Positions 1-9,605 of a stretch of 37,151 bases of DNA are shown here, in pieces. The first letter of the stretch is position 1; the number at the start of each line of letters is the position of its first letter. The stretch lies in assembly GCA_964369425.1 (NCBI GenBank), contig CAYJGW010000026.1:1-37151 (forward strand), written 5' to 3'. Source of the stretch: CAUPWF01 sp964369425 (GTDB lineage Bacteria > Bacillota > Clostridia > Lachnospirales > Lachnospiraceae). Made by a program: the position numbers and the translations under genes. The notes beneath the pieces are model-generated. The model searched no databases. It was given only the letters and a program-made list of their open reading frames with translations, and was not told where the DNA came from.

Positions 1-995
1 AATTTTTGTCTCGTTTTTATATCTGCCACTACATTTGGTAGCATTACCGCTAATACTAAGATCGTTCCCAATATAATCAAGATAATCTGTGGGTTTAGGT
101 TAATCAGACCCAATCCAATTCTTAGACAGATAATAATAAATGCGGAAATGATGCCTCCTTGAAGCTTTCCTTTTCCTCCTGTTGTCGCAATTCCACCAAA
201 TACAGCCATTGCGATAGCATCTAACTCAAAACCTACTCCTGTAGTTGTGTTAGCTCCGTACAATACAGAAGTTAAATAGATAGCCGAAATCCCTGCCATT
301 GTACCCGTTACTGTATATACCAATAATCTAATTCTTTGTACCGGTATCCCTGAATAGTATGCTGCTAAACTATTGGATCCGATTGCAAAAACACTTCTTC
401 CTAATGTAGTCTTACTTAGAACGATTGTAAATACAGCTGCAAGAACTAATACTACGATTAAGATGTATGGTACATCACCGATTTCTCCTGCAATTGCTCT
501 AAATCCATCTGTTTCAGTCAAGGAGATGGAACCACCACTTCCAAGCGCAATCTCTGCAATTCCTCTAAAGATAATCTGTGTCGCCAGTGTTACAATCATT
601 GGTGGTAACTCCGTAAAATTTGTCAGTACCAATCCATTAATCATTCCACATGCTGTCCCTGTCAAAATTGTAATAATAAGCACTAGCGGAAATGGCATTC
701 CGCTATTTGCTACCATACAAGCAATCGTTGCTGATAGGCAAACAATAGAACCAACCGAGATATCAATCTCTCCCATAATTAATATAAACGCCATCGGTAG
801 GAGCAAAAATACTCCCGTCAAATATTTCGGCATCTCTCTAAGTACATTTGCAAGCAAATAATTTGGTGAAATAATACTGCAATAAATATTTACTAGTATA
901 AAGACAACTACTAACATTCCTTCCCAACTTAAAATTGCTTTCTTCCATGGATTTGAAGGTACGTTATTGATACTTCTTCCTGATTTTCCTGCCAT
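1..995 (-). CDS. Sugar ABC transporter permease, RbsC-like (3' end cut by window edge)
   Basis: Inner-membrane permease of a CUT2 (ribose/rhamnose-type) ABC importer. Translating leftward from ATG at 995 gives MAGKSGRSINNVPSNPWKKA, then a hydrophobic helix, then MAFILIMGEIDISVGSIVCL, which matches the conserved GxIDxSVG segment of RbsC-type permeases. The frame is open for 331 codons to base 1. Since family members are about 320-345 residues, only the last few residues are probably missing. A GGAAGGGAG ribosome site lies just upstream, overlapping the end of the preceding permease gene, and the gap to that gene's stop is only 2 bases, so the two are translated together. It pairs with the 998-1990 permease and the 2005-3495 ATPase. 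RhaP/RhaQ-type rhamnose uptake is inferred from the mutarotase in the locus. Confidence 0.88.
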   Translation of the reverse strand, partial: MAGKSGRSINNVPSNPWKKAILSWEGMLVVVFILVNIYCSIISPNYLLANVLREMPKYLTGVFLLLPMAFILIMGEIDISVGSIVCLSATIACMVANSGMPFPLVLIITILTGTACGMINGLVLTNFTELPPMIVTLATQIIFRGIAEIALGSGGSISLTETDGFRAIAGEIGDVPYILIVVLVLAAVFTIVLSKTTLGRSVFAIGSNSLAAYYSGIPVQRIRLLVYTVTGTMAGISAIYLTSVLYGANTTTGVGFELDAIAMAVFGGIATTGGKGKLQGGIISAFIIICLRIGLGLINLNPQIILIILGTILVLAVMLPNVVADIKTRQK

Positions 996-997
996 AA

Positions 998-1990
998 TTA
1001 CAACTCCCTTCCTTTCAGATTGTTTTTAATGATTGCTCTTTGTGTTAGAACATTTAATATGATAACTGTCATAATAATTGCCCCTTTCACTGTGTTTTGA
1101 GCAATTGACTCAATCCCTACTAATGGAAGAGCTTTTGATATAATCGCCAAAATCAAAGATCCCAGTAATGCTCCTAATACACTTCCTCGTCCACCAGACA
1201 TACTAACTCCACCGATTACACAAGCTGCAATTACATCCATCTCTTTTCCTTGCATCATGTTTGGTTGGGCTGATGAGTAAATCGATACTGCTAATGCACC
1301 ACTAAGTCCTGCTAATAGACCCATTACTGTATACACCATCAAATCTACGTTTTTTGTGTTGATTCCTGATATCGCTGCTGCGGATCTATTACTTCCAACC
1401 GCGTATACTTTTCGTCCAATTCTTGTCCACTTCATTACGATAAAAAATACAATGTAACAAAGAATAACTACCCACACTACGTAGTTCACTCCTAATAACT
1501 CTCCTAGCGCAAAATCTGTATACCCTTCTAGATCAGCTGCACTTGCCCATTGGCTATTCGCTACTAGATATGCAATCCCTCTATAAATATACATAAATCC
1601 CATCGTTGCAATAATCGGTGTTACTCGACCTCTAGATATCACCAATCCAATAATTGCTCCACAGACAGTTCCTATTAAAGTCGCAATGAGTATTAGTAAT
1701 CCTGTATTTTGCACAACTTCAAACTTTGCTAACATTCCGATTGACATCCCTGAAAATGCTAATGTAGCTGTAATCGAAATATCAATGCCTCCCACTAACA
1801 ATACACCTAGCATTCCTAATGTCATAATCATAATTACTGCATTATTTTTTAGCATGTCCATGATTGATTTGTATGTCATGAAATCTGGACTTCTAAATGT
1901 GATGACTACGCAAAGAAGGACTAGTACAATCAGTAGGCTCGTCTCTCTTGAATCTGTGATTGTTCTTATAATTGATTTTTTCTGTTTCAT
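998..1990 (-). CDS. Sugar ABC transporter permease, RbsC-like
   Basis: Second CUT2 permease, 330 residues, a normal length for the family. It has about eight to ten hydrophobic stretches. The conserved segment GVLLVGGIDISITATLAFSG is near residues 60-80, and the cytoplasmic loop GRKVYAVGSNRSAAAISGIN near 190-210 is the RbsC-family loop that contacts the ATPase. The start ATG at 1990 follows AGGGGG ten bases upstream, which overlaps the stop codon of the ATPase gene. The gene sits between the ATPase and the other permease, so the two permeases probably form a heterodimer. The substrate is not readable from this protein; rhamnose or a related 6-deoxyhexose is inferred from the mutarotase at 9606. 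Confidence 0.93.
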   Translation of the reverse strand: MKQKKSIIRTITDSRETSLLIVLVLLCVVITFRSPDFMTYKSIMDMLKNNAVIMIMTLGMLGVLLVGGIDISITATLAFSGMSIGMLAKFEVVQNTGLLILIATLIGTVCGAIIGLVISRGRVTPIIATMGFMYIYRGIAYLVANSQWASAADLEGYTDFALGELLGVNYVVWVVILCYIVFFIVMKWTRIGRKVYAVGSNRSAAAISGINTKNVDLMVYTVMGLLAGLSGALAVSIYSSAQPNMMQGKEMDVIAACVIGGVSMSGGRGSVLGALLGSLILAIISKALPLVGIESIAQNTVKGAIIMTVIILNVLTQRAIIKNNLKGREL

Positions 1991-2004
1991 CTCTTAATAT
2001 CCCC

Positions 2005-3495
2005 CTATTTTGATTTTTCCATAGCAAATTCCAAGATAGCCTCTTGCGTTGCTTCATCTCTGCTGAGTTCACCTGTAACTTTTCCGTTACACATAACCAT
2101 GATTCGATCGCTCATACCGAGAATTTCTGGCATTTCTGAAGAAATCAAAATAACTCCATATCCTTCTTTTGCAAGGTCACCCATAATTTGATATATTTCT
2201 GCTTTTGCTCCAACATCAACCCCTTTTGTAGGTTCATCCATGATAATCACTTTCATCTTTTGGCTGATCGCCTTTGCAACGGATACTTTCTGCTGGTTAC
2301 CACCTGAAAGTGTGGATACCTTATCAAAGATTGTAACTGCTTTTGTATCCACTTCTTCTAGTAACCTTTTCGAAAGTTCTCTCTCTTTTTTCACATTATT
2401 AAATCCAAATTTCGCATACTCACCCATCGTTGTAAGCACTACATTATTTCCAAGCCCCCAGCTTAAAATTAAGCCTTCTCTTTGTCTGTCTTCTGGTAAA
2501 AGAATAATTCCTTCTCTCATTGCATCTCGTGGTTTTTTGATATTGAGAACTTTTCCCTCTAGATAAATCTTACCCTCATCTGGTCTTGTAATTCCACAAA
2601 CGCTTTGCATAACCTCTGTTCTTCCAGCCCCTACAAGTCCTGTGATTCCAAGTATTTCTCCTGCCTTTACATTAAAGTTAACATTCTTAAACATCCCTAA
2701 CTTCGAGAAATTCTCTACCCTCAGTAATTCTTCCCCTAATTTAATGTCTGGTTTTGGGAATAAATCCTTAATTTCCCTTCCTACCATTGCTTTGATTAAG
2801 TCTGCATTGGAGATTTCATCTACTTCGTATGTGTTGATATATTGCGAGTCTCTTAGTACAGTTACACGACTAGCTAGTCGATACATATCCTCGAATCTAT
2901 GAGAGATAAAGATAATCGATACTCCATCTGCTTTTAACTTATCCACAATCTTATATAATTCTTCCGATTCTTTCTTTGTAAGCGCTGCTGTAGGCTCATC
3001 TAGAATAATAATCTTTGCATTTGTTGATATCGCTTTTGCAATCTCAACCATTTGCTGTTGCCCTACGCTTAAGCTTCCCATTTCACTATCTGGTGAAAAG
3101 TCCGCATTTAATTGTCCCAACAGTTCTTTCGCCTGCTTCGTCATCTCTGACCACTGCATCATGCCGCTTTTTACGATTGGATGACTCATAAAGATATTCT
3201 CTGTTACTGTCAAATCAGGATACGATGTAGGATGCTGATACACTGCTGCAATCCCTACCTCTTGTGCATCTTTCGTCTTCTTAAACTTTACTGTTTCTCC
3301 TTCCAGTATCATCTCGCCTTCTTCTGGTCTATGTACCCCTGTGATTACCTTGATAAACGTAGATTTTCCAGCTCCATTTTCGCCCATTAATGCATGAACT
3401 TCTCCTCTTTTTAGCTGAAATTGCACATTGTTCAAAGCTTTTACACCAGGAAAAATCTTGGTTATCCCCTTTAATTCTAATATATAATCTGACAC
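2005..3495 (-). CDS. Sugar ABC transporter ATP-binding protein, RbsA/MglA/RhaT family
   Basis: ATPase of the CUT2 importer, 496 residues with two fused nucleotide-binding domains, as in RbsA. In the first half Walker A is GENGAGKST (residues 38-46), the signature is LSVGQQQ (142-148) and Walker B ends ILDEPTAAL. The second half has the degenerate Walker A GLVGAGRT (286-293), lacking the lysine, and the signature LSGGNQQ (396-402). This asymmetry is usual for RbsA-type proteins, where the second site is poorly catalytic. The start is GTG at 3495, chosen because GGGAGG sits 7 bases upstream and MSDYILEL is a typical N-terminus. It is followed closely by two permease genes. The 99-base gap to the upstream isomerase gene has no clear terminator, so read-through from the isomerase is likely. 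Confidence 0.94.
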   Translation of the reverse strand: MSDYILELKGITKIFPGVKALNNVQFQLKRGEVHALMGENGAGKSTFIKVITGVHRPEEGEMILEGETVKFKKTKDAQEVGIAAVYQHPTSYPDLTVTENIFMSHPIVKSGMMQWSEMTKQAKELLGQLNADFSPDSEMGSLSVGQQQMVEIAKAISTNAKIIILDEPTAALTKKESEELYKIVDKLKADGVSIIFISHRFEDMYRLASRVTVLRDSQYINTYEVDEISNADLIKAMVGREIKDLFPKPDIKLGEELLRVENFSKLGMFKNVNFNVKAGEILGITGLVGAGRTEVMQSVCGITRPDEGKIYLEGKVLNIKKPRDAMREGIILLPEDRQREGLILSWGLGNNVVLTTMGEYAKFGFNNVKKERELSKRLLEEVDTKAVTIFDKVSTLSGGNQQKVSVAKAISQKMKVIIMDEPTKGVDVGAKAEIYQIMGDLAKEGYGVILISSEMPEILGMSDRIMVMCNGKVTGELSRDEATQEAILEFAMEKSK

Positions 3496-3594
3496 CGCTT
3501 TTCCTCCCTTACTCTTTGTATCACTATTCTAGCATCCTAGAGTTCTTGAAAAAACAGTATTATATTTTGATTAAGGGTAAAATATTTCTCTATT

Positions 3595-5079
3595 TTAGAT
3601 TTCAACCGCATTTATTCCTAATACGCAGAATGCTTTTTGCAACATTTTTGCGTTCAAACCTATACTCATAGCAAAATGATGAGTTGGAGCCTCTTGAAAC
3701 CATTTGTCCATATACGTATCTGGATTCACACCGAACTTAACTGGCGTTTGTGTATTCCCAATTGTCATTATTTCTCCGCCTGTAGATTCCCCTTCTGAGA
3801 CAATAAACTTTAGCTTCCCATCTCCCATCTGTGTACAACCAAGTGTTGTAACCTTTCCTGTTTTTACCTTTGCTTCTACCGATACACCAGTCCCTTGCTT
3901 TCCATGGTATACACCAAGCCCTCTTAGTATCGGTTTCCCCTCAGCAATCTTTAAGTGAAACGGTCCATCATGTCCAAGTAAGATTGTTCCATCTACATAG
4001 TCGGTTACAACAATCTCACAGAAACTTCCCCCTACATCCAATATGTCACAGATTTTCATAGCAATGCAGGTTTTCAAATCTCCCTCTCCTGCACATGGAA
4101 TTCCCTTTGCTGTCAATAAGGAGTGCCCTACTATAAACCCACCTTGAATCTCTTCATAAAGCCCTCCATCTGCGCCATGATAATAATAAGTCAAACCATC
4201 TAGCTTAAATTCTTCCACCAACTTCTCTTGTGCCACAGCAACTTTTGCGGACCACTCTAATTGTTCTTCTGTTGGCTTCTTTGCATTTGGGTCAGCAGAT
4301 GCAACATCTGACGTTGCAAAAAATTCTTCTATCTCTACTCTCTTATTTGCAATTTCCTCTTTACTTACCTTTTCAAAGTGTCTGTGCAAATCACACATCT
4401 CCAATACTTGAACTTCAATTCCTAGTTGCCCTTGCAACATCGTAAAATCACTATACATATCTAGCATTCCACTATAGGTATTTCCCAAAAACCCAAATCT
4501 CGCACCTTGCAGGTTCGCCTTTACTTTTACTGCATTTACCCACTCTGCTATCTTTTCCCATGCTCTAACTGACTCTTTGCACCCTGCTGTCTTTTCATCT
4601 GTCAGTGAGATAGCTGGTGTCTCTGGTAATCCTAACACTCCATTCACCACATGAAACTCCACTCCTGCTCGTTCAAATGCATTCGCGATTTCTGGAACTG
4701 GACAAGCTCCACAGTGAGCTAACCACTCACCAGTTGTAGATTCTTTGTAATTAATCTTTCTAGTTGGCTGTAAATTAAGTATAACTGACACCGCCTTACA
4801 CATTTGGTGTACTGGTAGTATGGAAGAACTCGTAACATAAGTTGCCGCATGACCAAACACTAAGTCCACTTCTGCTTTCGCAAAATAGCTCCCTGCTGCT
4901 CGCCCTTCTTCTTCACAATCTACCAATCCATAAAAATAAACTTCCGCTCCTAGCTTTTCCACCTCATTTGCGATAAATTCTCCATATCCAAGCAGTCTTT
5001 CTCTTAACCCTTCAAATTGATGCCAATAATGTTTTAACCCCATAGAATAAATTCCGATTTTTGGTTTCTTATAGTTCAT
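3595..5079 (-). CDS. AraA/FucI-superfamily sugar isomerase
   Basis: A 494-residue protein of the L-arabinose/L-fucose isomerase superfamily, expected to interconvert an aldose and a ketose in the cytoplasm with a divalent metal. Likely metal/catalytic residues are E332 in GEGDLKT (compare E333 of E. coli AraA), H370 in LLGHDGPFH and H467-H468 in APTHHFAMSIG near the C-terminus. The N-terminal half is a Rossmann-like fold with GLKHYWHQF early on. It is not a close AraA and does not resemble RhaA. It is the first gene before the CUT2 transporter and lies divergent to an AraC regulator. The start ATG at 5079 has GGAGGAGAG just upstream. The true substrate could be L-rhamnose, L-fucose, L-arabinose or a rarer sugar; the family call is safe, the substrate is not. 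Confidence 0.85.
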   Translation of the reverse strand: MNYKKPKIGIYSMGLKHYWHQFEGLRERLLGYGEFIANEVEKLGAEVYFYGLVDCEEEGRAAGSYFAKAEVDLVFGHAATYVTSSSILPVHQMCKAVSVILNLQPTRKINYKESTTGEWLAHCGACPVPEIANAFERAGVEFHVVNGVLGLPETPAISLTDEKTAGCKESVRAWEKIAEWVNAVKVKANLQGARFGFLGNTYSGMLDMYSDFTMLQGQLGIEVQVLEMCDLHRHFEKVSKEEIANKRVEIEEFFATSDVASADPNAKKPTEEQLEWSAKVAVAQEKLVEEFKLDGLTYYYHGADGGLYEEIQGGFIVGHSLLTAKGIPCAGEGDLKTCIAMKICDILDVGGSFCEIVVTDYVDGTILLGHDGPFHLKIAEGKPILRGLGVYHGKQGTGVSVEAKVKTGKVTTLGCTQMGDGKLKFIVSEGESTGGEIMTIGNTQTPVKFGVNPDTYMDKWFQEAPTHHFAMSIGLNAKMLQKAFCVLGINAVEI

Positions 5080-5121
5080 ATGCTCTCCTCCTATATCACT
5101 TTATTGTGTATTACTATTTTC

Positions 5122-5150
5122 TTTACATTTCCATTATATTTGTTTAAAAT
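5122..5150 (+). promoter_or_regulatory. Promoter of the AraC regulator, overlapping the divergent isomerase promoter
   Basis: On the plus strand TTTACA (5122-5127), a 17-base spacer and TAAAAT (5145-5150) make a good sigma-A-type promoter about 50 bases before the AraC start. On the minus strand a TATAAT box (5133-5138) faces the isomerase but has no recognisable -35 hexamer 17 bases upstream, which suggests activator dependence. The two promoters overlap face to face. Confidence 0.5.
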
Positions 5151-5202
5151 ATAAAATACATCTGAGTAAGTTGTAAAAAAATATCAATATATTGAGGTGC
5201 TT

Positions 5203-6075
5203 ATGAAACAATTTATGGAACGTGGAGAACACATTTGGAGCAATGATTCCACCCGATTAATTATTACAGCTAGTCAAGAGGCTAAGGCTACATATTTTTA
5301 TTTACAAGAAGTTGGGAGCTTTAAAACCAAGCCTCCTTATTTTTGTGAACGCCAGTATTTAGACTCCTATTTACTTGTCTATACTCTTTCTGGAACTGGA
5401 TGCTTGCACTATCTTGACAACACCTACACAATAAGTGAAGGGGATTGTTTTTATATCAATTGCCAAAACCACCACCTGTATGAAGCCACTTCTGATTGGG
5501 AGTTTCTATGGTTTCATTTTAATGGACCTAATGCACTTGGCTTTTATACACTTTTTGTAAAATCTGATTTTCACATTATAAATACTAAGGATACCCCAAT
5601 TCCTCAATATATTTTCTCTATGATAGAACTTTACTCATCAAAGAACAGATCGACTGAGTTGCAAGTGACAGGTTTAATCACCAATACGTTGACTTGCTTA
5701 CTACTACAAGATAGCGAATCCCACTCTTCCCTTCCTTCTGTTCCCACCTATATCAACGACATCGTAACTGATATCGAAAAAAACTATAGAAACAAACTTT
5801 CACTTTCCTATTTTGAAAAAAAATATTATAGGTCAAGATATCACATTCTGAAAGAATTCAAGAAATACATAGGCACTACTGTTACGGAATATCTGATTTT
5901 GACACGTATTTCTCAAGCAAAAGAACTTTTAAAATATACTGATTTTTCTGTAAATGAAATTGCCTTAGAAATCGGATTTAACCATACCACACACTTTATT
6001 AATCTCTTTAAAATTCGGGAAGGTCACACCCCCCACTCTTACCGAAAAACTTGGAGAGAAGTAATTGTGCAATGA
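5203..6075 (+). CDS. AraC-family transcriptional regulator
   Basis: Cytoplasmic DNA-binding regulator of 290 residues. The N-terminal half is cupin-like, with a run such as LLVYTLSGTGCLHYLDNTYTI followed by EGDCFYINCQNHHLYE, as in sugar-sensing AraC proteins. The C-terminal 100 residues hold two helix-turn-helix motifs: LSLSYFEKKYYRSRYHILKEF, and FSVNEIALEIGFNHTTHFINLF with the family's GF..xxxF pattern. I place the start at ATG 5203 rather than the in-frame GTG 5197, because GAGG at 5194-5197 is then 5 bases upstream. It is transcribed divergently from the isomerase-transporter genes, whose promoter lacks a good -35, so activation of that operon by this protein is a reasonable inference. It may work alongside the adjacent two-component system. 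Confidence 0.92.
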   Translation: MKQFMERGEHIWSNDSTRLIITASQEAKATYFYLQEVGSFKTKPPYFCERQYLDSYLLVYTLSGTGCLHYLDNTYTISEGDCFYINCQNHHLYEATSDWEFLWFHFNGPNALGFYTLFVKSDFHIINTKDTPIPQYIFSMIELYSSKNRSTELQVTGLITNTLTCLLLQDSESHSSLPSVPTYINDIVTDIEKNYRNKLSLSYFEKKYYRSRYHILKEFKKYIGTTVTEYLILTRISQAKELLKYTDFSVNEIALEIGFNHTTHFINLFKIREGHTPHSYRKTWREVIVQ

Positions 6076-6081
6076 TTTTTC

Positions 6082-6110
6082 TTGATTTTTTCTTATTTTT
6101 TGTATAGTAT
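6082..6110 (+). promoter_or_regulatory. Likely promoter of the response regulator-kinase-mutarotase genes
   Basis: TTGATT (6082-6087), a 17-base T-rich spacer and TAGTAT (6105-6110) lie in the 70-base gap after the AraC gene and about 35 bases before the response regulator start. No terminator-like hairpin is seen after the AraC gene, so some read-through is also likely. Confidence 0.45.
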
Positions 6111-6145
6111 TAACATAAATATATTTTCACACTCAGGAGGACACT

Positions 6146-7705
6146 ATGAAACTACTAATCGTTGATGATGAATCTCTAACGCGCGAAGGGCTAATAACTT
6201 CGATTAATTGGACCGAACTTGGCATCAGTAAAATCTATGAGGCGAATGATGGTGTAAATGGCAAAGCTGTTGCCTTAGATAAAAAGCCTGATATTATTTT
6301 ATGTGATATTCGAATGCCTCGAATGACAGGAATTGAACTTGTGGAATCCCTCTCACTCAAATTACCTTCTACGAGTTTTATTTTCATGAGTGGATACTCT
6401 GATAAAGAATATTTAAAAGCTGCAATCAAACTAAAGGCAATCTCGTATGTCGAAAAGCCTATCAACAAAGAAGAAATCGTTTCCGCAATTTTAGAAGCTA
6501 AAGAGCAACAATTTCATTTACAATCTGCAAGTTTAAAAGATACTTTCATAGCTGATAGCGTAAACACACAATTAGCTAACTACTTCACAAAACCGTATCA
6601 TGAATCCGTAGACTATATTCTTCCGTTGTTAAAAAACTTACCTTTTCAGATTACAGATGCGTCCTACTTCACAACTTATATATTAAAGCCGCAGAAATCT
6701 TTATGGAATTTTCCTCAACTAGATTCTGCAAAAGAAGCTTTTCAAGAATTAGCAAAACATTACAACACTTATTCATTATATACTTCAACTCACTCAACCT
6801 ATCATATATTTTTCCTTGTAGGTACTACGTTGCTTTCTCCTCGGATAAAAGAAAGATTAGGATTGTTTTTAATACAACAATTCCAATCATTTACACCTGT
6901 TATCGCCAGCGCTTGTTCCTGTCCAAAGTCTGGATTAACCGCTGCATACCAATCCTATGCCAGTGCTGCACTTGGGATACAGCAAGGTTATTTTTACCCT
7001 ACTGGCTCATTGATCCAGTCTTCGGACGCGGATTCCTTTGCCTTAGCTTCCCAGGATACCGATGCATTTCAAACGTTTCATCAAGGACTTCAAAGCTCTT
7101 TACAAGACAAGCTCAACGACGAAACATATCAGTCTTTAGATAACTTATATGCTCTCTACCACAAAAGCAATCATCTATTACCTAACCAAGTAAAAGACAA
7201 CTACTTTCAACTATTTTCAACATTACGAGTAGCATGTATGAAGGCACAACTTAATGTGGAGGCTGTACTTTCTAGCACACCTCTACTAGAGCAAATTGAG
7301 AGTTGCTTGACTTATCAAGATTTACATGATTTACTGATCGACAAGTGTAAAAATTATTATGCAAATATACATCAGACTAATATGGAAGATCCAACCATTT
7401 TCTTGATAAAAGAGTATATTGGGAAAAACTATAGCAACATCCACCTTTCTCTGAAAGATATCAGTAGTTATGTTCACCTTTCTGTTTCTTATATGTGTAC
7501 ATTTTTTAAAACACAGACTGGCACTACTTTAAACCAATACATAACCGATTACCGTATGGAAACCGCTAAGCAATTACTCGAAGATGCAAGAAACCCCATT
7601 GCAGATATTTCTACACTTGTAGGGTATAGCAATAGTAATTACTTTGGTAAAAGCTTTAAAAAGTACACAGGATTCTCTCCTTCGCAATTCAGGGAGGTTC
7701 AATAG
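6146..7705 (+). CDS. Response regulator, YesN type (receiver + AraC-type DNA-binding domain)
   Basis: A 519-residue response regulator. The receiver domain covers residues 1-120, with the acidic pair D7-D8, phosphoacceptor D54 in ILCDIRMPRM, the S/T position in FMSGYSDKEY and the lysine in VEKPINKEE. A middle region of about 280 residues has no motif I recognise. The C-terminal 100 residues are an AraC-type domain with LSLKDISSYVHLSVSYMCTFF and NPIADISTLVGYSNSNYFGKSF. The start ATG at 6146 has AGGAGG upstream. It is followed after 2 bases by its sensor kinase. YesN-type regulators usually activate adjacent sugar ABC transporter operons; here the likely target is the leftward isomerase/transporter operon. 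Confidence 0.95.
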   Translation: MKLLIVDDESLTREGLITSINWTELGISKIYEANDGVNGKAVALDKKPDIILCDIRMPRMTGIELVESLSLKLPSTSFIFMSGYSDKEYLKAAIKLKAISYVEKPINKEEIVSAILEAKEQQFHLQSASLKDTFIADSVNTQLANYFTKPYHESVDYILPLLKNLPFQITDASYFTTYILKPQKSLWNFPQLDSAKEAFQELAKHYNTYSLYTSTHSTYHIFFLVGTTLLSPRIKERLGLFLIQQFQSFTPVIASACSCPKSGLTAAYQSYASAALGIQQGYFYPTGSLIQSSDADSFALASQDTDAFQTFHQGLQSSLQDKLNDETYQSLDNLYALYHKSNHLLPNQVKDNYFQLFSTLRVACMKAQLNVEAVLSSTPLLEQIESCLTYQDLHDLLIDKCKNYYANIHQTNMEDPTIFLIKEYIGKNYSNIHLSLKDISSYVHLSVSYMCTFFKTQTGTTLNQYITDYRMETAKQLLEDARNPIADISTLVGYSNSNYFGKSFKKYTGFSPSQFREVQ

Positions 7706-7707
7706 AA

Positions 7708-9528
7708 ATGAAAAAGATTCTTCTTCATTTACAATTTAACTACAATAACCTGAGGCTACGCACAAAGTTTTTCTCTTCCTACTTGCTTTTAATCTCCATC
7801 CCGATGATTGTTGTAATTTCCTTTTTTTACCTTTCTCTTTATGATATGCTTCTTGCTGAAACCATTCGTAGTGAACAAGAGCAAACACAAGAGATTACAC
7901 CGCAGATTGAAAGTTATGTAAGCTCCATCATTTCATCAAGTACAGTGATTTTTGAGAGTGATTTTTTTCAAGGAATCCAAACTTCACCCGAATTTGCTTC
8001 TCAGCTTCTTTCTACACCTACTAGTATCGACTCTTTTAATGCGTTGATTCATAATTTAATGGAAGAAGACTCCGTAGATGCAGTAAAAATATACACCGCT
8101 CTTCCTCCCAATAAAGAACCTCGTATGTTGCCTTCTTCCTTTGCTAGCGAAGTTGAAATTTTAGGTTCTCACTGGAATGGAATTTTCAAGGGTACACCTA
8201 CCTTAGATACTCTTTTATGCCCCGCGTTCTACTTAAGCCCTCATGAAATCAAGAATTATGGTGATCTTGCCTATATTATTCGAACAACCATATACATCGA
8301 AAACGTCCCTGAGACGGCATATTTAGCGGTATATTTTTCAGCAGATTCTCTCACTGAAATTTTATCGAGCAATCTGAGTTCTCACAGCAATGTATCCTAC
8401 ATCGTAAACAGTCGTGATTCCATAGTAACCACCACTGATAAAGCACTTTCTGGGACATACTATTTTAAGTACGAAACAATTGTAGACAGCTTAACTTCGT
8501 TTCACAGCTTTATCACCCAATCTATACTAGGCGAAGATGTCTATGCTGGATTTAGCCACATCGAAAGTACCGATTGGTTTATTGTCGTCGTAATACCCTC
8601 ATCCGGAGTAATTGCACAAGGTGTAACTTATATTGGATTACTATTTATCAGCTACATATTATGCGTACTATTTTCATTAATTGTAGCCTCTCGAATATCA
8701 CAAGCTATTACTTCGCGGATAGAAAACGTAATCCATCATATGTCTACTGCAAAGCTTGGACCACCCACACCTTTGCCGCCATCAAAAGAATCGGATGAAA
8801 TCGGCGAATTAATCGATACGTATAATTACATGACCTCTATGATTGAAAAGTTATTATTAGAACAAGAAAAGACATCTGAAAGCCTTCGAATTGCTGAATT
8901 TTCCGCACTTCAGGCACAGATTAACCCGCATTTTTTATATAACACTATGGATATGATTAATTGGCTTGCTCAAAAAGGTGAAACCGACAATGTTACAGCT
9001 ACTGTTCACAACCTATCTCGTTTTTATAAACTTTCATTAAGCAGAAAAAGCACGTTTAATACTTTAGAAATGGAGTTAGAGCATACCAGCATCTATGTAG
9101 AGCTACAAAATATGCGCTTTGACAACCTTATCGAATTCATCGTTGATATTCCTGATGAACTTACGCCTTGTTCTATTCCAAAGTTAACATTACAGCCTAT
9201 TGTAGAAAATGCAATCTTGCATGGAATCTTAGGTACAGATTCTAAATCGGGAACTATTGTTATCTGCGGTTGGATCGAAGATGATGATCTAGTACTACTT
9301 GTAACTGATGATGGTGTCGGAATGTCTGATGATCAGCTAAACTCTGTTCTTTTAGGAGAAAAGCCTCTAGCTTCAAAAGGTACCAATATTGCTATATATA
9401 ATACCCATCAACGGTTACAAGTACTTTATGGACAACGATACGGGCTTCGTTACACTAGCGTCTTTGGAGAAGGTACGGAAGTAGAAATCAGATTGCCCCA
9501 CTCCCACAAGCCCAATGAAAAGTCCTAA
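7708..9528 (+). CDS. Sensor histidine kinase, YesM type
   Basis: Membrane sensor kinase, 606 residues. A transmembrane helix near residues 20-42 is followed by a large extracytoplasmic sensing region (about 45-305), then a second helix (about 308-330), a HAMP linker with SDEIGELIDTYNYM, and the kinase core. The phosphoacceptor is H408 in QINPHFLYNTMD, the hallmark of the YesM/LytS class. The ATP-binding lid has N501 in QPIVENAILHG and D535 in DDGVGM. The start lies 2 bases after the response regulator stop, with GGAGG inside that gene's end. It probably senses the sugar, or a sugar-loaded binding protein, at the cell surface and phosphorylates D54 of the partner. Confidence 0.95.
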   Translation: MKKILLHLQFNYNNLRLRTKFFSSYLLLISIPMIVVISFFYLSLYDMLLAETIRSEQEQTQEITPQIESYVSSIISSSTVIFESDFFQGIQTSPEFASQLLSTPTSIDSFNALIHNLMEEDSVDAVKIYTALPPNKEPRMLPSSFASEVEILGSHWNGIFKGTPTLDTLLCPAFYLSPHEIKNYGDLAYIIRTTIYIENVPETAYLAVYFSADSLTEILSSNLSSHSNVSYIVNSRDSIVTTTDKALSGTYYFKYETIVDSLTSFHSFITQSILGEDVYAGFSHIESTDWFIVVVIPSSGVIAQGVTYIGLLFISYILCVLFSLIVASRISQAITSRIENVIHHMSTAKLGPPTPLPPSKESDEIGELIDTYNYMTSMIEKLLLEQEKTSESLRIAEFSALQAQINPHFLYNTMDMINWLAQKGETDNVTATVHNLSRFYKLSLSRKSTFNTLEMELEHTSIYVELQNMRFDNLIEFIVDIPDELTPCSIPKLTLQPIVENAILHGILGTDSKSGTIVICGWIEDDDLVLLVTDDGVGMSDDQLNSVLLGEKPLASKGTNIAIYNTHQRLQVLYGQRYGLRYTSVFGEGTEVEIRLPHSHKPNEKS

Positions 9529-9605
9529 TTTACAAAACACTAACTTTAAGCTAGTGCTAGATATGATATACAAAATAAAACAAAAATGGATTGGAGAAAC
9601 GAACT

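Noticed and set aside
373..861. Rightward open frame of 162 codons over the left permease
   Set aside because: It is the antisense shadow of the membrane protein on the minus strand; no ribosome site and a composition typical of a mirrored hydrophobic gene.
3496..3594. Separate promoter for the CUT2 ATPase gene (TAGAAT box near 3525)
   Set aside because: No acceptable -35; read-through from the isomerase gene explains expression equally well.
9535..9590. Possible separate promoter or terminator before the mutarotase gene (CTAG-TG-CTAG and a TATGAT-like box)
   Set aside because: The stem is only 4 bp and no -35 hexamer is found at the proper distance.
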